Assembly (NCBI GenBank): GCA_030043575.1
Contig: JASHXK010000426.1
Location: forward strand, 1 to 6,948
Origin: Terriglobales bacterium
Lineage (GTDB): Bacteria > Acidobacteriota > Terriglobia > Terriglobales > Acidobacteriaceae
Direction: 5' to 3'
DNA length: 6,948 nt
Positions 1 through 4,844 of this stretch are shown here, piece after piece. Within the stretch, counting starts at the first letter, position 1, and each line of letters begins with the position of its first letter. Below the pieces are notes generated by a model. That model did not search any database. It worked only from the letters and a program-made list of their open reading frames with translations, and had not been told where the DNA came from. A program made the translations under genes and the position numbers.

Positions 1-9
1 CCGAGACGC

Positions 10-1227
10 ATGAACACGTCGACCTTTCGCAGGGTATTCAAAGCATTTCATTATCGCGATTTCCGCCTGATGTGGATTGGCGCCTGCACCTCCAGCATCG
101 GCACCTGGATGCAGATCGTGGCCCAGGGCTGGCTGATCTACCGGCTCAGCCACTCGGCATTTCTGCTCGCGCTCGATCAGTTTCTCGGCGGTATTCCTAT
201 CTTTCTTTTCACGTTGATTGGCGGGGTGGTGGCCGATCGCATCGAGCGCCGCAGGATACTTCTCGCGTCGCAATACGTGCAGATGACGAGCGCAGGTATC
301 CTTACGATTCTCGTCGCCACCGGCCTGGTTCATGTCTGGCACATTCTGTGCCTGTCATTTGTGTCGGGATTTGCTCAGGCATTTGGCGGACCAGCATATT
401 CTGCGCTGATTCCCACACTGGTCGAGCGTGACGACATGCCCAACGCCATCGCGCTGAATTCCATCCAGTTCAATCTCGCAGTGACCATCGGCCCGGCGCT
501 CGCCGGCCAGGCGCTCGCCAAGCTGGGTGAGAAGTGGTGCTTTGGTCTGAATGCGCTGTCGTTTCTCGCCCCGATCATCGCGCTGATGAGCATCCGGACA
601 CGATTCCTTCCCGCCAGCACCAGTGAGTCGATCTTCACCAGTCTGAAAGCGGGGATCAAGTTTGTCCGCAAAATGGGTTCGATGGAAGCGCTCATCGTGC
701 TGGCATTTTGCATGACGGCGCTGAGCATGCCGATGCGAACCTACATTCCGGTCTTCGTGAAAGACATCTTCCATCGCGGTCCGGAGACCTACGGCAACCT
801 GCTTTCGCTGATGGGCATTGGCTCCATCGTCGGATCTCTGATGGTTGCCGGCATGGGCAATATCCGACACAAGGGCCGCTTCGCCATCACCATGCTGATG
901 TGCCTGGGCGCGGCTATTGCCGCTTTCTCGCTTTCGCGATTCCTGCCTTTCAGCTACGCGATGCTGGTTGTGGTCGGCGCTTCGATGATGGCCGTGTTTG
1001 CCACCGTGACCTCGCTGGTGCAGTTGATCACCACCAACGAGATGCGCGGACGCGTGATGAGCGTCTACAACTGCGCCTTTCGCGGCGGCATGCCGATGGG
1101 AAATTTGCTGTCTGGATGGCTGGTACCGGTGTTTACCGCGCCCAGGGTTCTGAGCGTCAATGGCATGCTGCTGATTGCGATGGCGCTCTATTTCATGCTG
1201 GTGCAGCGGCGAGTGGCTGCGCTCTGA
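10..1227 (+). CDS. MFS exporter of the MFS_3 / EntS-like type
   Basis: This is a 405-residue inner-membrane transporter of the major facilitator superfamily, most like the MFS_3 (transmembrane secretion effector, EntS-like) branch, whose known members export siderophores or other small molecules by proton antiport. The N-terminus has the typical FRRVFKAFHYRDFRLMWIG opening. Motif A is clear at residues 71-82 (GGVVADRIERRR) after the second helix. A second family signature, NEMRGRVMSVYNCAFRGG, lies at 343-360 in the C-terminal half. Hydrophobic stretches fit about 12 helices, with a central cytoplasmic loop around 198-225. The length is normal for the family. The ATG at 10 is chosen because the N-terminus then matches family form; a weak GAG lies 5 bases upstream. 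The frame stays open to the left edge, so an earlier start cannot be excluded. It converges on the next gene with a 6-base gap. Substrate cannot be told from sequence; siderophore, drug or metabolite export are all possible. Confidence 0.9.
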   Translation: MNTSTFRRVFKAFHYRDFRLMWIGACTSSIGTWMQIVAQGWLIYRLSHSAFLLALDQFLGGIPIFLFTLIGGVVADRIERRRILLASQYVQMTSAGILTILVATGLVHVWHILCLSFVSGFAQAFGGPAYSALIPTLVERDDMPNAIALNSIQFNLAVTIGPALAGQALAKLGEKWCFGLNALSFLAPIIALMSIRTRFLPASTSESIFTSLKAGIKFVRKMGSMEALIVLAFCMTALSMPMRTYIPVFVKDIFHRGPETYGNLLSLMGIGSIVGSLMVAGMGNIRHKGRFAITMLMCLGAAIAAFSLSRFLPFSYAMLVVVGASMMAVFATVTSLVQLITTNEMRGRVMSVYNCAFRGGMPMGNLLSGWLVPVFTAPRVLSVNGMLLIAMALYFMLVQRRVAAL

Positions 1228-1233
1228 TCACAA

Positions 1234-2934
1234 TCACGGCTGCTTTTGCTGCGCTGCCCACTCCATGTACTTCTGTTGCTCGGCATAATCGCCAAGCTCG
1301 TTGTACGCGTAGCTCATGTAGACCAGCGCGTTGCTGCGAATCACCGTCGTGTACTTCGCGTATGGTTCGGTCAGATCGATGACTTGCTGCAGCTCCTGCA
1401 GCGCCTCACGCGGATGTTGGTGCTCTTCTTCATAGATTCCAATATGAAGATGAGGGAAAGCAAACACCGGCTCCATGGCCGCGGCAGCCCGAAAGTGCGG
1501 AATGGCGCTTTCGCGATCGCCTTCACGCAGCAGGTCCTCGCCGATCATGTTCTCAGCCATCCAGTTGTTGTGAACCACCTCCGTGCTGTGCTCCCACAAT
1601 GTGAGATCATCCGTCCAGTAGCTGAGTTGACGACGCGTAGCCAAACTCAGCAAGATCAGGATTGCGACTACTCCGGCCGGAACCCATATCTTAGAAAGGG
1701 GCCAGCGCTCGACGAGATCTGCGATGCCCCAAGAGAAAGCGATAAACAATCCGATGAAGGGCAGATAGGCATAGCGATCGGCCATGGCCTGGCTGCCCAC
1801 CTGGACGATGCCGATCATCGGAATCAGCGTTCCCACAAACCAGAGCCAGCCCACCGCAAGATATCGTTGATTGCGCCGGGAAACTGCCCACCAGGTAATT
1901 GCCAAGAGCAAAACTACCGATCCCGCAAGCTGCCACGCAGGGGGGGGAACTCTGGCGTGGGGATAAAAGAATGCCAGGCGGGTCGGCCAGAGCGCATCGC
2001 CAAGATAGCGCACGTAGGCCACGATGGCATTTCCCGCCCGCGCGGCGAAGGAAAACGTATTCACGGCGCCGCTGGTGGTGCCGGAGGCAGCCTGCGCCTT
2101 AATGGTAACAATCGCGCTTGCGGCAACCATCGCCAGTAGCGGCAGCTTTTCCAGCACCAGCCAGAGGAATCGCTTTTCGTTACGTGCCCTTTGCACTTCG
2201 GCGGAGGTTTGCTTTTCGCCATCAGCTATTCGCTCTTCGCCAGAAACGCTGGACGTGGCACTCTGGCGAAAAGCGAAGAGCGAATGGCGAAAAGCGAGCC
2301 TCTCCAGCGGCCAGTAGTCCCACAGCAGCAGCACAAATGGCAGCGTGACGATCTGTGGCTTTGACATCAACCCGAGTGCGAATAGCAAAGCAACCCAGAC
2401 ATACCGTCCCAACTGGGGCTTACTCGCGTACCAGCGATAGGCGCCAAGCGTGAGCAGCAGGAAGAACATGCTCAGCAGGTTCTTGCGTTCGGCAATCCAG
2501 GCGACCGACTCGACATTGATGGGATGCAGCGCAAACAGTGCAACCACAACCAAGCTGCGTCCGACGTAGCCGGTCGCCTGTGTGAGCAACCAGAACAGCA
2601 GCATGGCGTTGATCGCATGCAGCAGCAGATTCGTTTCGTGATGGCGGCCGGCGTCGAGAGCAAAGAAATGGTAGTCCACCGCATGCGACAACCAGGTCAG
2701 CGGATGCCAATTAGCGGCACGATAGGTGGAGAACGACCATTTCACGGTCTCCCAGTTCAGTTGCTGGATGTTGGAGTTACGCACCACGTAGGGCTGGTCA
2801 TCGAGATTGATGAACGGATGCTGTTTCACCGGCGAGTACACAACCAGTGTCACCGCCATCACCGCCACCGGGCCAAGGTACCGCAGTGTTGCCTGGAGGA
2901 AACCAATGTTGTCGCGCGGCTGCTGGAACTTCAT
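1234..2934 (-). CDS. TMTC-like membrane glycosyltransferase with C-terminal TPRs
   Basis: This polytopic protein (566 residues from the ATG at 2934) belongs to the bacterial family related to eukaryotic TMTC O-mannosyltransferases, usually annotated as a tetratricopeptide repeat protein or glycosyltransferase 39-like protein. Signatures, numbered from that ATG: FINLDDQPYV with Asp45-Asp46 in the first loop (candidate catalytic acids of a GT-C fold), ANWHPLTWLSHAVDY at 74-88, HPINVESVAWIAERKN at 137-152, GTLIPMIGIVQVG at 368-380 and ADRYAYLP at 385-392. About 12 hydrophobic helices end near 433. The tail from about 455 holds two to three TPR-like units (REGDRESAIPHFRAAAAMEP; HPREALQELQQVIDL; NELGDYAEQQKYMEWA). 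By family analogy it transfers sugar from a polyprenyl carrier to protein or glycan; the substrate is unknown. An in-frame GTG at 2970 would add 12 residues and overlap the upstream stop by 7 bases. I prefer the ATG, though neither has a good ribosome-binding site. The 212-256 loop contains a repeat-derived insertion, and a C8 tract lies near residues 330-332. Confidence 0.85.
   Translation of the reverse strand: MKFQQPRDNIGFLQATLRYLGPVAVMAVTLVVYSPVKQHPFINLDDQPYVVRNSNIQQLNWETVKWSFSTYRAANWHPLTWLSHAVDYHFFALDAGRHHETNLLLHAINAMLLFWLLTQATGYVGRSLVVVALFALHPINVESVAWIAERKNLLSMFFLLLTLGAYRWYASKPQLGRYVWVALLFALGLMSKPQIVTLPFVLLLWDYWPLERLAFRHSLFAFRQSATSSVSGEERIADGEKQTSAEVQRARNEKRFLWLVLEKLPLLAMVAASAIVTIKAQAASGTTSGAVNTFSFAARAGNAIVAYVRYLGDALWPTRLAFFYPHARVPPPAWQLAGSVVLLLAITWWAVSRRNQRYLAVGWLWFVGTLIPMIGIVQVGSQAMADRYAYLPFIGLFIAFSWGIADLVERWPLSKIWVPAGVVAILILLSLATRRQLSYWTDDLTLWEHSTEVVHNNWMAENMIGEDLLREGDRESAIPHFRAAAAMEPVFAFPHLHIGIYEEEHQHPREALQELQQVIDLTEPYAKYTTVIRSNALVYMSYAYNELGDYAEQQKYMEWAAQQKQP
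1940..1947 (-). repeat. Homopolymer tract of eight C on the coding strand
   Basis: Eight consecutive G on the plus strand read as CCC CCC CC(T) in the TMTC-like gene and encode part of the RVPPPAW stretch before a membrane helix. A one-base slip here would shift the frame about 235 codons before the stop and remove the last helices and the TPRs. The tract is short for a true contingency locus. Confidence 0.6.
2211..2295. repeat. Imperfect inverted repeat (REP-like palindromic element) inside the TMTC-like gene
   Basis: The left arm is 2211-2244 and the right arm 2262-2295, each 34 bases, separated by a 17-base loop (2245-2261). Matching blocks are GCTTTTCGCCA at 2211-2221 with TGGCGAAAAGC at 2285-2295 (11 bases, perfect). 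ATTCGCTCTTCGC at 2228-2240 matches GCGAAGAGCGAAT at 2273-2285 (13 bases, perfect). TCGCCAGA at 2237-2244 matches TCTGGCGA at 2262-2269. GGCGAAAAGC also recurs directly at 2265-2274 and 2286-2295, and CGCTTTTCG appears again at 2171-2179 outside the left arm. The element is read in frame and gives the residues around AFRHSLFAFRQS and GEERIADGEK. In the transcript it could fold into a long interrupted hairpin of 11, 8 and 9 base pairs. No transposase or other copy is in the window, so mobility is inference. Confidence 0.75.
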
Positions 2935-2963
2935 CGCTCGCCCAATTCTCGCATTAGTATCGC

Positions 2964-4772
2964 CTACCACAACGACGGTCGCGGAGCGCTGTCACTTTGT
3001 CGCCAGCCATCCAGGTAGCATGCCGACGGCGGGTTGCTGCGAAGAATTGCGTAAAGGTTGACCACGGCGCCCGGTTTCGGCCCAGGCACGAGCGCGAAGA
3101 ACCCGATGGATTCGGACCACACTTTGGAATAGGCAGCGGGCGGTTCGGCCTGCCAGTCGCCAATCGCACCAAGACCGGAAATGACGCCATCCGTGGTGAC
3201 CAGAATGGACGATGGGGCCTCGCGGCGCTTCACGTCCCATGCCCACCCAGCGAGCACAAGACCGGGAACGCCGGGTGGCCCAGCCGGCATGCCGCCTTTC
3301 AAGTGGCCGACACATTCGCCTGTTGCCGCCAGCGGAAAAACCGACGATAAGGGCTGGCCAAGCTCCGATGACAGGCGGGTCGAAAATATCGAAAGATGAT
3401 TTGCTTTCATGTACGGCACAGTGGTGGCGACCAAATGCAGGTCGGGATAACTCTTGCTCAAGATGTCCGGGTCATAGACTCCAGTGATTAATGAGGCCGC
3501 TACCAGCCGCTGCGCCGAGCTGCGCTCACTCGCCTCTTTCATCGGGTAGCTCACATACGCCGCTCCGCGAACGAAGATTACAAGTAGGCTCAGCTGCCCA
3601 AGCGCGAAGACGTAGCGCGGTCGGCTGGTCGCAAATGCTGCACCCAGCCACAACAATCCCAGGCAACACCAGAACAGAAGCGCAACCGTCTGATAGCGGG
3701 ACGCACGGGCCTGCTCGACGCCCAGGTTCCATCTGCCGGCCGCCGTGATTAGCGCCGTGCCTGCACAGAACAATAGGACGAGGATCATTTGAACAGAAAA
3801 GGCTCGCGCGATGATGTCAAAGCGGAGTGCGGGAGTAAGCAGGATGATTATCAGGCCGAAGCAGGCAACCAGGACGACCTCCCACGTAGCCGTGCCGCGA
3901 TGAAACCAGGAACTATAGAAATAGAGGGCGAAATACTTTAGCAGGACCACCGGGACGGCTAGCGAGGCTGTTAGGTTCGCGTGATGTGGCGGCCGGACGT
4001 AGTGATGCAGATAAAGCGCCGTGCTGATGAGCCCGGTGATGGCGTAGCTCAGGATAGCGCGAAGGGGCAGTCGCAGGTATAAAGCTGCCGCTACCAGCAG
4101 AGGCCACAGAAGGCTCCCGCTGGCCAGTGAATAAGTGGCGCCCAGTGCAGCTAGCAGGGAGACAATTATCAGGCGGAAAGATGCTTGCTTGTCAGGCTCT
4201 TCTTGTAGCGCCTTCCAATAAAGCAGCAGCGTCACGAACGAAGCGGTGGCCAGCAGTTGCGGTAATACAAAACAAACCTGAAAACCCCAAGTGAAGTTCT
4301 GCCATTGCGAAGGACAAAAGAAGCAGAACGCCGCCAGGCCACAGCCGGTCCGCCACAGCGTCCCTCGCCAGCCACCCAGCACCCACATACTCCAACTCAG
4401 CAGTACCCAGTGCAATACTTGGATCACAAGAATGCTGGCCAGCAGAAACGTCTGCCGCGCTTGATACCACTCTAGGTCCGCCGCGAGAAACAGCTTGGGC
4501 AGGATCAGCCGATGTTCGTTGTGCTGGTACCAAAGCCAGCTCGGAGCGAGCGGATCGGCGCCCTGCGCTCCGACTTGAATCTGTGCCCATCCATCGAGGA
4601 AAGGCAGACTCGAGTAGTTGATGGCCACCAGATAAACCGTGACCGCCAGCGTCAGCAACCCGCCAAGCAGGATGAGATAAGAATAGACAGAAGCAGCGCG
4701 CGAGATGGCCCAGAAGCTGTCCTTCACAGCTTCGCTGCTAACGCTGACTGCCGTGGGATGGGCTTGATTCAC
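2964..4772 (-). CDS. Polytopic membrane protein with HNEHR motif, possible GT-C glycosyltransferase
   Basis: I do not recognise a named family for this 602-residue protein. It has about 11-12 hydrophobic segments between residues 30 and 407, then a soluble C-terminal part of about 190 residues. After the first helix comes PFLDGWAQIQ (Asp60) and then WYQHNEHRLILPKL at 81-94. An acidic residue in the first extracytoplasmic loop is typical of GT-C enzymes, and this FLD...HNEHR arrangement recurs in uncharacterised bacterial membrane proteins as far as I recall. A further conserved-looking stretch is GVEQARASRYQT at 351-362. The C-terminal part has the pattern GWAWD...P..ILVTTDG...GFFALVP at about 509-563, suggesting a beta-sandwich. 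The start is a GTG, the first start codon after the preceding gene's stop; a GGAA lies about 8-9 bases upstream. It sits 57 bases after the peptidase gene and directly before the TMTC-like gene, so cotranscription is likely. A sugar-transfer role is inference; a transporter or polymer-assembly protein is also possible. Confidence 0.8.
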   Translation of the reverse strand: MNQAHPTAVSVSSEAVKDSFWAISRAASVYSYLILLGGLLTLAVTVYLVAINYSSLPFLDGWAQIQVGAQGADPLAPSWLWYQHNEHRLILPKLFLAADLEWYQARQTFLLASILVIQVLHWVLLSWSMWVLGGWRGTLWRTGCGLAAFCFFCPSQWQNFTWGFQVCFVLPQLLATASFVTLLLYWKALQEEPDKQASFRLIIVSLLAALGATYSLASGSLLWPLLVAAALYLRLPLRAILSYAITGLISTALYLHHYVRPPHHANLTASLAVPVVLLKYFALYFYSSWFHRGTATWEVVLVACFGLIIILLTPALRFDIIARAFSVQMILVLLFCAGTALITAAGRWNLGVEQARASRYQTVALLFWCCLGLLWLGAAFATSRPRYVFALGQLSLLVIFVRGAAYVSYPMKEASERSSAQRLVAASLITGVYDPDILSKSYPDLHLVATTVPYMKANHLSIFSTRLSSELGQPLSSVFPLAATGECVGHLKGGMPAGPPGVPGLVLAGWAWDVKRREAPSSILVTTDGVISGLGAIGDWQAEPPAAYSKVWSESIGFFALVPGPKPGAVVNLYAILRSNPPSACYLDGWRQSDSAPRPSLW

Positions 4773-4829
4773 TCCAACAGTTCCAGCTGGCGTTATTCCG
4801 CTCGCAACACTATAACGGCGAACGGCTTT
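4773..4829 (-). other. Short intergenic spacer between peptidase and membrane protein genes
   Basis: This 57-base gap shows no hairpin followed by a T run, so no intrinsic terminator is visible after the peptidase stop (TAG at 4830-4832). That favours transcription continuing into the next gene. It contains a perfect 8-base palindrome CCAGCTGG at 4783-4790, too short to interpret. Confidence 0.5.
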
Positions 4830-4844
4830 CTACTCCATCCCCAG
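4802..4844 (-). promoter_or_regulatory. Weak candidate promoter before the HNEHR membrane protein gene
   Basis: The 57-base gap after the peptidase stop contains TATAGT on the minus strand (4809-4814), one mismatch from a sigma-70 -10 box. A hexamer TGGAGT lies 17 bases upstream, inside the peptidase 3' end, and matches the -35 consensus at only three of six bases. Initiation would leave a leader of about 30 bases before the GTG at 4772. It could be an internal promoter for the two membrane-protein genes. The match may equally be chance. Confidence 0.2.

Noticed and set aside
355..870. A 171-codon minus-strand frame inside the exporter gene
   Set aside because: The exporter frame is well supported by MFS motifs, and this antisense product is Arg/His/Gln/Asp-rich with no membrane or domain pattern.
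1203..1220. GCAGC...GCTGC inverted repeat near the end of the exporter as a terminator
   Set aside because: The stem is only five base pairs with an eight-base loop, lies within coding sequence and is not followed by a T run.
1246..2139. A 297-codon open frame opposite the TMTC-like gene
   Set aside because: The minus-strand frame carries the conserved family motifs and TPRs; the plus-strand product is low-complexity and Arg/His/Gln-rich.
2211..2295. The repeat as a CRISPR array or integron attachment site
   Set aside because: The repeats are inverted rather than evenly spaced direct repeats, with no unique spacers, no cas or integrase gene nearby, and no attC-like core sites.
4770..4832. 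The peptidase stop (TAG) is in the same frame as the next gene, with 19 sense codons between stop and GTG, suggesting a readthrough fusion
   Set aside because: Two adjacent genes share a frame by chance one time in three. The peptidase ends at its normal length, and the intervening codons show no conserved or structured look.
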